A stretch of 64,000 nt of DNA from Ampullimonas aquatilis (GTDB lineage Bacteria > Pseudomonadota > Gammaproteobacteria > Burkholderiales > Burkholderiaceae_D): NCBI RefSeq assembly GCF_049675895.1, contig NZ_CP183834.1:744001-808000 (forward strand). The letters run 5' to 3'. Of the stretch, positions 32,349-41,803 are shown in pieces (the stretch's first letter is position 1; every line of letters begins with the position of its first letter). A program made the translations under genes and the position numbers. The notes beneath the pieces were generated by a model that saw only the letters and a list, made by a program, of their open reading frames with translations, searched no databases and had not been told where the DNA came from.

Positions 32349-34004
32349 TTATTTAAACAGGATCGCTGCTTTTTGAATAGTGATCGATACGCCCCAGGCC
32401 AGAGGTATCCCTACTGCTGCCCAAGCCAGCAAGACGGTCACCAAACTGGACGAACCACTACTTGTATTGACACCACTCATGCGGGCTTCGCTGGCTGCGG
32501 CTTTGTCGTGAGCAAGGCGTTTTTCTTCGGCCAGTTCGGCCTCGGTCATGAAGTATTTATCGGCCACCGGACGAATCATCAGATTGCATAAAAAGCCCAG
32601 TACCAGCAAGCCAGCCAGTATGTACATGGTGAAGTCATAGGCTTGTGCCTTGGCCACACCATGATCGAGCTGATATTCACGAATGTAGTTGACCAATACC
32701 GGGCCCAGCACGCCAGCGGTTGCCCAGGCGGTTAATAGACGGCCATGGATGGCGCCCACCATTTGCGTGCCAAACAGGTCGGCCAGATACGCGGGTACCG
32801 TTGCAAAGCCGCCGCCATACATCGACAAAATAATGCAAAAGAAGCCAACAAATAAACCGAGCATGCCGTGATGGGCCGTCCAGGGAATGGCGGCGTACAG
32901 AGCAAAACCAAGTACAAAGAAGGTGAAGTAGGTGAGCTTGCGACCGATCTTGTCAGAGAACGATGCCCAGACAAAACGACCACCAATATTGAATAGTGAC
33001 AACAGGCCGGTAAAGCCCGCAGCGATGGTGGCGATCTGTTTTTTCTGATCGACATTCAAGTCGTTAAAGCCGAGGTCGAGCCCCAGCAGTTTGCCACCAA
33101 ACACTTCTTGCAGCAGTGGTGAGGCCATGCCCAAAATACCAATCCCGGCCGACACGTTCAGGCACAGCACACCCCATACAAGCCAAAATTGTGGAATGCC
33201 CCAGACCCGTTTTACATGGACATGTTTTTGCGTGATCATGCTGTTGCCATTGGTTGCCGGTGGTGTCCAGCCAGCCGGTTGCCAGCCTGATGGCGGAACC
33301 CGATAACCCATGGCACCGGCCATCATGAAGACAAAGTAAATGGCGGCCATGGTTAAAAAGGTTTCCCATACGCCAACTGAGGTGGGTGTGGCGTAAAACT
33401 TCATGAGCCGGTCGGCCAATGGGGCACCGATCATCGCGCCGCCACCAAAGCCCATGATGGCCATGCCGGTCGCCATGCCGCGCCGATCTGGAAACCATTT
33501 AATCAGGGTGGAGACGGGTGAGATATAGCCCAGTCCAAGGCCGATCCCACCGATCAATCCTGAACCCAGCCAGAGCAGCCAGATCTGATGCAGATGAACA
33601 CCGAGCGCCGAGATCACCAGGCCACCGCACCAGCAAATCGCAGAAACCACACCCGCCTTGCGCGGGCCAGCATGCTCCAGCCAGCCGCCCCAGATGGCTG
33701 CGGAGGAACCGAGGAAGACGAAAAACAGCGTATACATCCAGCCCAGCATGGAGATTTTCCAATCACAGGTGCTGGCAAAGATTTCGGCCATGAGACCCAT
33801 GTCGGCCGCGCAGGCAACCGGATCTTTGATGCCAATGGCTTTGGAAAGCGGCAGCCAGAACACCGAAAAACCATAGGCCATGCCAATACATAAATGGATG
33901 GCCAGCGCCGCCGGTGGTACCAGCCAGCGGTTAAAGCCGCTGCCTGCGATGGTGCGTTCCTTGTCGAACAAGCCGACCGTGGATGGAATGACGGCATTGG
34001 TCAT
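32349..34004 (-). CDS. OFA-family MFS transporter (oxalate/formate antiporter type)
   Basis: The 551-residue protein has twelve or more transmembrane helices. Features are HLCIGMAYGFSVFWLPLSKA near the N-terminus, GLGLGYISPVSTLIKWFPDR around helix 5 and DRRGMATGMAIMGFGGGAMI, typical of the oxalate:formate antiporter group. The C-terminus has an extra cytoplasmic stretch and a last helix. Lying a few kilobases from a complete formate dehydrogenase cluster, it is a good candidate for formate or another monocarboxylate uptake. The promoter region at 34005-34397 is shared with cyanase and contains two strong inverted repeats. Confidence 0.85.
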   Translation of the reverse strand: MTNAVIPSTVGLFDKERTIAGSGFNRWLVPPAALAIHLCIGMAYGFSVFWLPLSKAIGIKDPVACAADMGLMAEIFASTCDWKISMLGWMYTLFFVFLGSSAAIWGGWLEHAGPRKAGVVSAICWCGGLVISALGVHLHQIWLLWLGSGLIGGIGLGLGYISPVSTLIKWFPDRRGMATGMAIMGFGGGAMIGAPLADRLMKFYATPTSVGVWETFLTMAAIYFVFMMAGAMGYRVPPSGWQPAGWTPPATNGNSMITQKHVHVKRVWGIPQFWLVWGVLCLNVSAGIGILGMASPLLQEVFGGKLLGLDLGFNDLNVDQKKQIATIAAGFTGLLSLFNIGGRFVWASFSDKIGRKLTYFTFFVLGFALYAAIPWTAHHGMLGLFVGFFCIILSMYGGGFATVPAYLADLFGTQMVGAIHGRLLTAWATAGVLGPVLVNYIREYQLDHGVAKAQAYDFTMYILAGLLVLGFLCNLMIRPVADKYFMTEAELAEEKRLAHDKAAASEARMSGVNTSSGSSSLVTVLLAWAAVGIPLAWGVSITIQKAAILFK

Positions 34005-34176
34005 GGTGAAGTCTCCTGGTTGTTGGAAATGAGGTTGGGTGTGAATGCTACTGGTGTGCTGCGGGGTCGGGCATTGTAGAAGTGCTGCTGCGGTAAAACC
34101 AGCAAATTGAGTGAACGCGACGGGTTGCTCGGTAGCGTGCCAAGTTTGTGTGCCAGGGTTAATTGGGATGCACCCT

Positions 34177-34200
34177 CATGCAGCATGAACCTGCTGCATG
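34177..34200. promoter_or_regulatory. Inverted repeat CATGCAGCA-N6-TGCTGCATG
   Basis: Perfect 9-base arms with a 6-base centre in the divergent region between the transporter and cyanase genes (about 175 bases from the transporter start). It could be a protein-binding site or form a hairpin in a transcript. Confidence 0.5.
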
Positions 34201-34240
34201 GTCTGCACCAAAGATTGTCCTTAAACCGTGCACTGAGTGC

Positions 34241-34265
34241 GCAAGCCTTATTTTTCAAGGCTTGC
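34241..34265. repeat. Hairpin GCAAGCCTT-N7-AAGGCTTGC
   Basis: Perfect 9-base stem with a 7-base loop, 41 bases after the CATGCAGCA palindrome and about 130 bases before the cyanase start. No T tract follows, so it is not a standard terminator. Confidence 0.5.
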
Positions 34266-34397
34266 CAGCCAGGTATTGCTTGCACGGAGTTTGCTCTTTG
34301 AAGCCGGTGAGGCAAATCCGATGAACCGCGTATCTGGCGCGGCCAACCGTTTTTTGCATGACCATTATTGGCACGACAATCACCAAGAGGATCGACC

Positions 34398-34841
34398 ATG
34401 AATCGCAATGATGTGACAGAAAAAATCATCAGCAACAAAGTCAGCAAGGGCATCAAGTGGGAATCAGTAGCTGGCAAGCTGGGCCTTTCAAAAGAGTGGA
34501 CCACGGCAGCCTGTCTGGGGCAGATGACTTTCACGGCGGCGCAGGCCACCATCGTCGGCGATATCTTTGATCTGACCAGCGAGGAGCAGCAGTGGTTGCA
34601 GGTGGTGCCTTACAAGGGCTCTTTGCCCACTGCGGTGCCGACTGATCCGCTGATTTATCGCTGGTACGAGATCGTCAGCGTCTATGGCACCACCATCAAG
34701 GAACTCATCCATGAAGAGTTTGGTGACGGCATCATGAGCGCGATTGATTTTTCCATGGACATCCAGCGCGAACCTGACCCTAAAGGTGATCGCGTCAATG
34801 TTGTACTGTCGGGCAAATTTCTGCCCTACAAGACTTACTGA
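34398..34841 (+). CDS. cynS: Cyanate hydratase (cyanase)
   Basis: 147 residues from the ATG at 34398; a further in-frame upstream start is unlikely because the family starts here. The N-terminal helical part reads NRNDVTEKIISNKVSKGIKW and the catalytic C-terminal domain reads LIYRWYEIVSVYGTTIKELI followed by FGDGIMSAIDF. It supplies the conserved Arg, Glu and Ser of the active site at the dimer interface of the decamer. The enzyme converts cyanate and bicarbonate to ammonia and carbon dioxide. No cynT carbonic anhydrase or cynR regulator is adjacent. Confidence 0.95.
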   Translation: MNRNDVTEKIISNKVSKGIKWESVAGKLGLSKEWTTAACLGQMTFTAAQATIVGDIFDLTSEEQQWLQVVPYKGSLPTAVPTDPLIYRWYEIVSVYGTTIKELIHEEFGDGIMSAIDFSMDIQREPDPKGDRVNVVLSGKFLPYKTY

Positions 34842-35014
34842 TGGCATGCTGTCTCCTGGTCAGGGCTGGCCGCAGTGTTTAGAACTGTGGCTGCCTTGAT
34901 CTAATTTTAGGGAGTATGGGTTAATTTAATCTTCTTGAGTGCGTATTTATTGATTATGTAAAAATACAGGTGCAGAGTATATGTTCTGCAAACTATTTTG
35001 GTTCCCAACCGTTT

Positions 35015-35260
35015 TCAAGTCTTGGGCGTCAGCTCGGCGCGATGCGTCAAAATGGCTTGCAACACCAGTTCATGGAGTTCAAGACCATCCTTGCTTTGGG
35101 TTTGTCCATCAATAAAAGCCAGCATGGCCTTGCGCATGCGCGGTTCCCAAAAACGCTGCAGATGCAGGGCAATGCCATTCATGGCTTCTTGCCGATCGGG
35201 TTGTGCAGCAAAAAAATCGCCAATCCGATTGGCCATCTGTACCAGATTATTGATATCCAT
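35015..35260 (-). CDS. fdsD: Formate dehydrogenase delta subunit
   Basis: 81 residues from the ATG at 35260 (AAAGA-type ribosome site just upstream), starting MDINNLVQMANRIGDFFAAQ. The small soluble protein has the RFWEPRMRKAML segment typical of FdsD. It is needed for assembly or activity of the FdsGBA enzyme in known systems. It is the last gene of the cluster, 215 bases after fdhD, so it may have an extra promoter in that gap. Confidence 0.88.
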   Translation of the reverse strand: MDINNLVQMANRIGDFFAAQPDRQEAMNGIALHLQRFWEPRMRKAMLAFIDGQTQSKDGLELHELVLQAILTHRAELTPKT

Positions 35261-35475
35261 CGGTATTCTTTCTTTTAGCAAAATGGGCTGTCTGAAACGG
35301 CTTTGACGACATTGAACTACTCGTTGCACTTAAACGATTCATCTCAAGCAATTGCTCTTGCGGTCTTGCATTGACACTATGCATCTTCAACCTTTGATAC
35401 GATGATGAAAAATCGCCACATATTTGAAATTTAAACAAAATCACTCATGCCACATGACATGTCCGATTGACAATC

Positions 35476-36417
35476 TCATTCATTGAACACCTTGCTTGGC
35501 CCTGTGGCAGGCATCGTAGTATGTGCCAGCGGCGGGTCCAGCAATTCGCCCGCATGAGCATAAGCCACCAGTTGCTGACCACGCGCAAAGCCAATCAGCG
35601 TCATGCCCAATTGCTGCGCAGTACGCACTGCCAACACCGTGGGGGCCGATACGGCCACCAGGGTATGCATACCCATACAGGCGGCTTTTTGAATCATCTC
35701 GACACTGGCGCGACTGGTGATCACCACAAAGCCATCGGCTAGATTGGCCTGCATCATCGCCAACGCGCCAATTAATTTGTCGAGCGCATTATGGCGGCCC
35801 ACATCTTCACGCGCACAGAGCAAATTGCCAGCCGCATTAAACCAGACTGCCGCATGGGTGGCACCAGTTTGCTGCTGCAATGGTTGAGCGCTGTTTAATT
35901 GCTGCAAGGCTTGTTGAATAATGGGTAAGGCAATATGACGGGTGGCTGGCTGACCACCGGATGACTGAGTGACCGTGCTGACCGCCGGTAAGGTGCGTAT
36001 CGCTTGTTCGAGGCTTTCGGTACCACACAGGCCGCATCCGGTACGGCCGGTCAGATTGCGCCGCCGTTCCTTGAGTCTGGCAAAGGCGGAGCTGGCGACA
36101 GTCATGGCCACGGTCATGCCAATGGTATGGCTAAGCTCGCTCTGGCTGATTTCAATATCATATAAATCGGCAGGCTGATCAAGAATGCCTTCGCTCAAGG
36201 CAAAGCCCAGCGCAAATTCTTCAAGATTGGCCGGTGTGGCGAGCATGACGGCATGACTGATGCCATTGAACTGCAAGGCCACGGGTACTTCTTCAGCCAG
36301 CGTGTCGATTTCGTGGTGCCAGTGGTCGGCACGCCAGCGATCAACTGGCAAGCTGGCCGCACCTTGCGCGACATCGCTGGCAAGTGGCAGGGCGGGAATC
36401 AGTGGATGCGTTTTCAT
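35476..36417 (-). CDS. fdhD: Formate dehydrogenase sulfurtransferase FdhD/FdsC
   Basis: The 313-residue protein has the redox loop GRTGCGLCGTESL, whose two Cys pass sulfur from IscS to the molybdenum bis-PGD cofactor of formate dehydrogenase. Other family blocks are LQFNGISHAVMLATPANLEE, the ALCRED-like LLCAREDVGRHNALDKLIGA and VITSRASVEMIQKAACMG. It lies 29 bases after fdsA in the order fdsG-B-A-C-D, so it corresponds to FdsC. Confidence 0.93.
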   Translation of the reverse strand: MKTHPLIPALPLASDVAQGAASLPVDRWRADHWHHEIDTLAEEVPVALQFNGISHAVMLATPANLEEFALGFALSEGILDQPADLYDIEISQSELSHTIGMTVAMTVASSAFARLKERRRNLTGRTGCGLCGTESLEQAIRTLPAVSTVTQSSGGQPATRHIALPIIQQALQQLNSAQPLQQQTGATHAAVWFNAAGNLLCAREDVGRHNALDKLIGALAMMQANLADGFVVITSRASVEMIQKAACMGMHTLVAVSAPTVLAVRTAQQLGMTLIGFARGQQLVAYAHAGELLDPPLAHTTMPATGPSKVFNE

Positions 36418-36446
36418 GGTGTTGGATTCAATCGGTCATGGATCAC

Positions 36447-39341
36447 TTAAGGATTACCCACGCCCTGCATATTGTTTACTCCGCCGGTTGTCGATTCATG
36501 CTGAGCTTGCGCCAGCAAATCAAGCTGAACCTTGCTGAAGCGGCTATAGGTTTTTTGCCATTCAGACGGTTGCGCCACCGGCATGACTTGCACCGCAGTC
36601 ACTTTGTACTCAGGGCAGTTGGTGGCCCAGTCCGAACTCTCGGTGGTGATGACATTGGCACCTGATTCAGGAAAGTGGAAGGTGGTGTAGACCACGCCTG
36701 GCTGCATGCGCTCACTGATCTGCGCGCGCAACACGGTTTCGCCGGCCCGGCTTTGAATGCCTACCCAATCGGCATCCTTGATGCCACGCTCTTCGGCATC
36801 ATGGGGATGAATTTCCAGCAAGTCTTCATGATGCCATTGGTTATTGGGCGTGCGCCGTGTTTGCGCACCCACGTTGTACTGCGAAAGAATCCGTCCAGTG
36901 GTGAGAATCAAAGGATACTTGCGTGTGACTTTCTCATCGCTAGCCACATATTGGGTGATGATGAAACGCCCCTTGCCGCGCACAAACTGATCAATGTGCA
37001 TGGTGGGCGTGCCTTCCGGTGCGGCCTCATTGCAGGGCCATTGAATGCTGCCGAGTTGATCGAGCTTGGCATAACTGACACCATGAAAGCTTGGCGTGAG
37101 ACGGGCAATTTCATCCATGATCGCGGCGGGATGATCGTAATGCATGTTATAGCCAAGCGCCTTGGATAGCAGGAGCGTCACTTCCCAGTCCGCATAACCA
37201 GCCAGTGGCGGCATGACTTTGCGCACGCGGGAAATACGTCGTTCGGCATTGGTAAAGGTGCCGTCTTTTTCGAGGAAGGACGAGCCCGGTAAAAACACAT
37301 GGGCGTACTTGGCGGTCTCATTCAAAAAGATGTCTTGCACCACAATGCATTCCATTGCCGAGAGGGCGCCAGCCACATGCTGGGTATTGGGGTCGGACTG
37401 CACAATGTCTTCCCCCTGACAGTACAGACCCATAAAGCTACCATCGGCGGCAGCATCAAACATATTGGGAATGCGCAAGCCGGGCTCGGCCTGAATCGTC
37501 ACCCCCCAGGCAGCTTCAAACAGGCTGCGCGTAGTGCTGTCAGAAACATGGCGATAGCCCGGCAGCTCATGCGGGAAAGAACCCATATCGCACGAGCCCT
37601 GGACATTATTTTGGCCGCGTAAAGGATTCACGCCCACGCCTTCACGACCGACATTACCCGTGGCCATGGCCAGGTTGGCAATGCCCATCACCATGGTGGA
37701 ACCTTGCGCATGTTCGGTCACGCCCAGCCCATAATAGATCGCGCCATTTTTACCTGGTGTGGCATACAGACGTGCCGCCGCCCTGATTTCGTCGGCGGCC
37801 ACCCCGGTCACGGCAGCCATGGCTTCGGGCGAGTTTTCGGGGCGGGCGACAAAGGCCTTCCACTCGTTAAACGACTTGGTATCGCAACGCTCGGCAATAA
37901 AGTCTTCATGCAATAAGCCTTCAGTGACTATCACATGCGCCAATGCGCTGATGATGGCCACATTGGTACCGGGCAAGAGTTGCAGATGATGGGCGGCCTT
38001 GATGTGGGGTGACTTGACCAGATCAATCCTGCGCGGATCAATCACAATCAGTTGCGCGCCCTGACGCAAACGTTTTTTCATGCGCGAAGCAAATACCGGA
38101 TGACCGTCGGTGGGGTTGGCACCAATCACCATGATGATGTCGGCCTTTTCAACGGACTTGAAAGTCTGCGTACCAGCCGACTCCCCCAATGTTTGCTTGA
38201 GACCATATCCAGTGGGAGAATGACAAACCCGGGCGCAGGTGTCCACATTATTATTGCCAAAGGCCGCGCGCACCAGCTTTTGCACGAGGAAGTCTTCTTC
38301 ATTGGTGCAGCGTGACGAGACTATCCCGCCAATCGAGTTAATGCCATGCTTGGCCTGAATCCGTTTGAATTCGGCAGCGGCATATTGAATGGCTTCATCC
38401 CATGACACTTCCTGCCAGGGATCGCTGATATGTTTGCGAATCATCGGCTTGGTGATGCGGTCTTGATGGGTGGCGTAGCCCCAGGCAAAGCGACCTTTGA
38501 CGCACGAGTGACCTTCATTGGCCTTGCCATCTTTATATGGCGTCATGCGGATCACTTCATTGCCTTTCATCTCGGCCTTGAAGGCGCAGCCCACACCGCA
38601 ATAAGCACAGGTGGTGACTTTGCTATGCTCGGGTTGGCCCATCATGATGATGGATTTTTCCTGCAGGGTGGCGGTCGGGCAGGCTTGCACACAAGCACCA
38701 CACGAGACACATTCGGATTCCATGAAATTTTCATTTTGTCCGGCGGATACGCGTGATTCAAAGCCGCGTCCCGAGATGGTCAGCGCAAAGGTGCCCTGGG
38801 TTTCTTCACAGGCTCGCACACAGCGATTGCACACGATGCATTTGGACGGGTCGTAAGTAAAGTAGGGATTGGATTCATCCTTGCTGCTATTCAAATGGTT
38901 GTCACCGGCATAGCCATAACGTACTTCCCGCAAGCCGGTTACGCCAGCCATGTCTTGCAGTTCGCAGTCGCCATTGGCGGCGCATGTCAGGCAATCCAGT
39001 GGATGGTCGGAAATATAGAGTTCCATCACGCCCTTGCGCAAGGCTTGCAGCTTGGCGCTTTGCGTGGTGACTTGCATGCCTTCGGCCACGGGGGTGGTAC
39101 ATGAAGCCGGATAACCTTTGCGGCCGGCAATTTCAACCAGACACAGGCGGCATGAGCCAAAGGCTTCCAGACTATCAGTGGCGCACAGCTTGGGAATGTT
39201 GATGCCAGCTTCGACCGCCGCGCGCATGACTGAAGTGCCTTCGGGCACGCTGATGGTTGCACCGTCAATGGTGAGCGTGACAGTGATATCCGAGACCTTG
39301 GCCGGTGTGCCGAAATCAATTTCAGTAAAAACAGTTGCCAT
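36447..39341 (-). CDS. fdsA: NAD-dependent formate dehydrogenase alpha subunit
   Basis: The 964-residue catalytic subunit. In order it has a [2Fe-2S] domain (GSCRLCLVEIAGRKGYPASC), a His/Cys [4Fe-4S] site (DHPLDCLTCAANGDCEL), two ferredoxin-type clusters (CIVCNRCVRACEE, CVSCGACVQACP) and a further cluster (CAYCGVGCAFK). The molybdopterin domain follows with CARVCHSPT, where the second Cys is the metal ligand. A C-terminal MopB domain follows. It oxidises formate to carbon dioxide and passes electrons to FdsB and FdsG. Tungsten instead of molybdenum cannot be excluded. Soluble, no Tat signal. Confidence 0.96.
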   Translation of the reverse strand: MATVFTEIDFGTPAKVSDITVTLTIDGATISVPEGTSVMRAAVEAGINIPKLCATDSLEAFGSCRLCLVEIAGRKGYPASCTTPVAEGMQVTTQSAKLQALRKGVMELYISDHPLDCLTCAANGDCELQDMAGVTGLREVRYGYAGDNHLNSSKDESNPYFTYDPSKCIVCNRCVRACEETQGTFALTISGRGFESRVSAGQNENFMESECVSCGACVQACPTATLQEKSIIMMGQPEHSKVTTCAYCGVGCAFKAEMKGNEVIRMTPYKDGKANEGHSCVKGRFAWGYATHQDRITKPMIRKHISDPWQEVSWDEAIQYAAAEFKRIQAKHGINSIGGIVSSRCTNEEDFLVQKLVRAAFGNNNVDTCARVCHSPTGYGLKQTLGESAGTQTFKSVEKADIIMVIGANPTDGHPVFASRMKKRLRQGAQLIVIDPRRIDLVKSPHIKAAHHLQLLPGTNVAIISALAHVIVTEGLLHEDFIAERCDTKSFNEWKAFVARPENSPEAMAAVTGVAADEIRAAARLYATPGKNGAIYYGLGVTEHAQGSTMVMGIANLAMATGNVGREGVGVNPLRGQNNVQGSCDMGSFPHELPGYRHVSDSTTRSLFEAAWGVTIQAEPGLRIPNMFDAAADGSFMGLYCQGEDIVQSDPNTQHVAGALSAMECIVVQDIFLNETAKYAHVFLPGSSFLEKDGTFTNAERRISRVRKVMPPLAGYADWEVTLLLSKALGYNMHYDHPAAIMDEIARLTPSFHGVSYAKLDQLGSIQWPCNEAAPEGTPTMHIDQFVRGKGRFIITQYVASDEKVTRKYPLILTTGRILSQYNVGAQTRRTPNNQWHHEDLLEIHPHDAEERGIKDADWVGIQSRAGETVLRAQISERMQPGVVYTTFHFPESGANVITTESSDWATNCPEYKVTAVQVMPVAQPSEWQKTYSRFSKVQLDLLAQAQHESTTGGVNNMQGVGNP

Positions 39342-39350
39342 AAAATCTCC

Positions 39351-40964
39351 TCAGGCGGCTTGTTGGCCAGTTACCGACGTTGTGTCAAAGGTGGCGCCAA
39401 AGTCTTGCGGAAAATGATTGAGTGCCGAGAGCACCGGATAGGGTGTCATGCCGCCCATTGCGCATAAGGAGCCATGCAGCATGGTGTCGCACAGGTCACG
39501 CAGCAGGGCAATCTGTTGAGGTCGTTCGCTGCTGTTGGCAATGATCTTGTCGATCACTTCTACACCGCGGGTTGAGCCAATCCGGCATGGGGTGCATTTG
39601 CCGCATGATTCAATTGCGCAAAAGTGCATGGCATAGCGTGCCAGTTTAGCCATGTCGGCACTGTCATCATGAACCACGACGCCACCATGACCGAGTACTG
39701 CCCACAAGCTGGCAAAGGCTTCGTAATCCAGCGGCGTGTCCCATTGTGATTCGGGCAGGTAGGCACCCAATGGGCCGCCAACCTGAATCGCCTTGATCGG
39801 GCGGCCACTGGCAGTGCCACCGCCAAAGTCCATCACCAGTTGGCGCAAGGTCAGGCCAAATGCCTTTTCGACCAGGCCACCCCGTTTGATATTGCCCGCC
39901 AATTGAAATGGCAAGGTGCCACGCGAGCGACCCATCCCGTAGTTTTGGTAAAACACCGCACCCCGCGCCAAAATGATGGGCACACTGGCCAGCGATAAAA
40001 CATTGTTGATGATGGTGGGCTGACCAAACAAACCTTCCAGCGCAGGTAGTGGCGGTTTGGCGCGCACAATGCCGCGCTTGCCTTCAATGCTTTCCAGCAT
40101 GGCGGTTTCTTCACCGCAGATATAAGCACCGGCGGCTTTGCGGACTTCCAGATCAAAAGTCTTGCCCGAGCCGAGGATACTGCTGCCTAAAAAACCTTGT
40201 CCATAAGCCAGTTGAATAGCGCGATTGAGCGTGGCAATGGCATGAGGATATTCGCTGCGTACATAGATATAACCTTGCGTTGCGCCCACGGCCAGGCCTG
40301 CGATGGTCATGCCTTCAATCAACACAAAGGGATCGCCTTCCATGATCATGCGATCGGCAAAGGTGCCGGAGTCACCTTCATCGGCATTGCAGACCACATA
40401 TTTTTGTGTGGCGGATGCGCCCAGCACGGTTTGCCATTTAACGCCAGTTGGAAAGGCTGCACCACCACGGCCGCGCAAGCCAGAGTCGGTGACTGTCTTG
40501 ACGATGGCGGCGCCATCCATTGACAAGGCGGTGCGCAGCCCAGCATAACCTTCGTGCGCCATGTAATCGGTCAACGACAGTGGATCGGTCACGCCAACAC
40601 GGGCAAAGGTTAAGCGTTCTTGCTGTGCCAAATACGGTATGGCTTCGGTTGGACCCTGTGCCAGTGGGTGAGCTTTGTTACTGGTGGCCAGATGAAAGTT
40701 GGCATCAAACAGGCTGGCGACATCAGCCTCGGTGACCGGGCCATAGGCCATGCGTCCTTGCGCTGTTGCCACTTCAACCAGTGGCTCCAGCCACAGCATA
40801 CCGCGACTGCCATTACGAATTATTTGAATATTGATTTTTCGAAGATTGGCTTCGTTGGCTATCGCCGCAGCGACAGCATCGGCATTCAACGCCAGCGCAG
40901 TGGCATCGCATGGGATGTAAATCTGAATAGCTGGCTGGCTAGATGTTACGGGTGCTGTGCTCAT
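39351..40964 (-). CDS. fdsB: Formate dehydrogenase beta subunit (NADH/FMN)
   Basis: The 537-residue NuoF-like protein has an N-terminal thioredoxin-like part (about residues 1-120). The NAD/FMN-binding region has GLRGRGGAAFPTGVKWQ and NADEGDSGTFADRMIMEGDP, and the [4Fe-4S] motif is ESCGKCTPCRIG. It transfers electrons from the iron-sulfur chain to NAD. Its first 4 bases overlap the end of fdsG, and 9 bases separate it from fdsA. Confidence 0.95.
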   Translation of the reverse strand: MSTAPVTSSQPAIQIYIPCDATALALNADAVAAAIANEANLRKINIQIIRNGSRGMLWLEPLVEVATAQGRMAYGPVTEADVASLFDANFHLATSNKAHPLAQGPTEAIPYLAQQERLTFARVGVTDPLSLTDYMAHEGYAGLRTALSMDGAAIVKTVTDSGLRGRGGAAFPTGVKWQTVLGASATQKYVVCNADEGDSGTFADRMIMEGDPFVLIEGMTIAGLAVGATQGYIYVRSEYPHAIATLNRAIQLAYGQGFLGSSILGSGKTFDLEVRKAAGAYICGEETAMLESIEGKRGIVRAKPPLPALEGLFGQPTIINNVLSLASVPIILARGAVFYQNYGMGRSRGTLPFQLAGNIKRGGLVEKAFGLTLRQLVMDFGGGTASGRPIKAIQVGGPLGAYLPESQWDTPLDYEAFASLWAVLGHGGVVVHDDSADMAKLARYAMHFCAIESCGKCTPCRIGSTRGVEVIDKIIANSSERPQQIALLRDLCDTMLHGSLCAMGGMTPYPVLSALNHFPQDFGATFDTTSVTGQQAA

Positions 40965-41533
40965 GCCAGCTCCTTGTGGCTCAGCGCCAGTTGCTCAATC
41001 AAGCGGTCAAATTTTTCCGGGCTGACTTTGGCATAGACCTTGTCGTCAATCATGATGGCGGGCGAGGTGGCACATTGGCCAAGGCAATAAACCGGTTCGA
41101 GAGAAACAGCACCATCGGCACGTTGTTCATGGATCTGACAACCCAGGCGGTGTTGCGCATGTTCTACCAGTGCTTCACTACCCATGCTTTGGCAAGATTC
41201 GGCACGACAAATTTGAATCTGATGTTGGGCTGGTCGGTGGCTACGAAAGTGGTGATAAAACGTGATCACCCCATGCACTTCAGCGCGCGACAGATTCAGC
41301 CCGGCAGCGATCACGGGGACGGTAACTGCTGGAATATAGCCCAGCTTATCTTGGATCGCATGCAACATTGGCAGCAATGCACCAGGGCGTTTGACATATT
41401 CGGACAGGGCGGCGTCAACGGCGAGTTGCAGCTCGGCGGGCAACTTGGGTGTGGTACGGGTTTCGCTGACCAAGCGATCCTGGCTGGCGGGTTCGGCGGT
41501 ATATTTGTCTTTGCTAAAAGGCGTCATGGCCAT
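40961..41533 (-). CDS. fdsG: Formate dehydrogenase gamma subunit
   Basis: 190 residues from the ATG at 41533, chosen because GAGGA lies 6 bases upstream; a longer in-frame start would extend into the regulatory gap. The NuoE-like thioredoxin-fold domain holds one [2Fe-2S] cluster with ligands in ICRAESCQS and YCLGQCATSP. It is the first gene of the fds operon and forms the diaphorase module with FdsB. Confidence 0.93.
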   Translation of the reverse strand: MAMTPFSKDKYTAEPASQDRLVSETRTTPKLPAELQLAVDAALSEYVKRPGALLPMLHAIQDKLGYIPAVTVPVIAAGLNLSRAEVHGVITFYHHFRSHRPAQHQIQICRAESCQSMGSEALVEHAQHRLGCQIHEQRADGAVSLEPVYCLGQCATSPAIMIDDKVYAKVSPEKFDRLIEQLALSHKELA

Positions 41534-41687
41534 GGTTATCCTCGGTACTGTTTTGCGCGCTGCTCGGGGCGGCGTCAACTTGCCTGAATTGCTCGGACTA
41601 GCGGCGACTTTTTATTCAGCTTAGGTAATCAGCTTAGATTTTCCACTTAATCAGCTATACCTGTTGCCTGGCTTCAAAGTTCGTTTC

Positions 41688-41711
41688 CATATGAAATTTT
41701 ATGCATATGAA
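41688..41711. promoter_or_regulatory. Repeated CATATGAA in the fdsG/fdsR divergent gap
   Basis: CATATGAA occurs twice 16 bases apart (41688-41695, 41704-41711). ATATG/CATAT half-sites also make the segment partly palindromic. It lies midway between fdsG and the divergent regulator gene and could be the regulator's binding site. Confidence 0.45.
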
Positions 41712-41803
41712 TTATTCCCTATGGTAGGCTTTGAAAAATCTATAATCAATAAGAATACGCCGCTTTTTTATTAATTCAATAAGCAGAGTTTTGCATATAG
41801 ATC

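Noticed and set aside
40943..41587. 214-codon plus-strand frame opposite fdsG
   Set aside because: fdsG has complete iron-sulfur motifs on the other strand; the plus frame has no domain.
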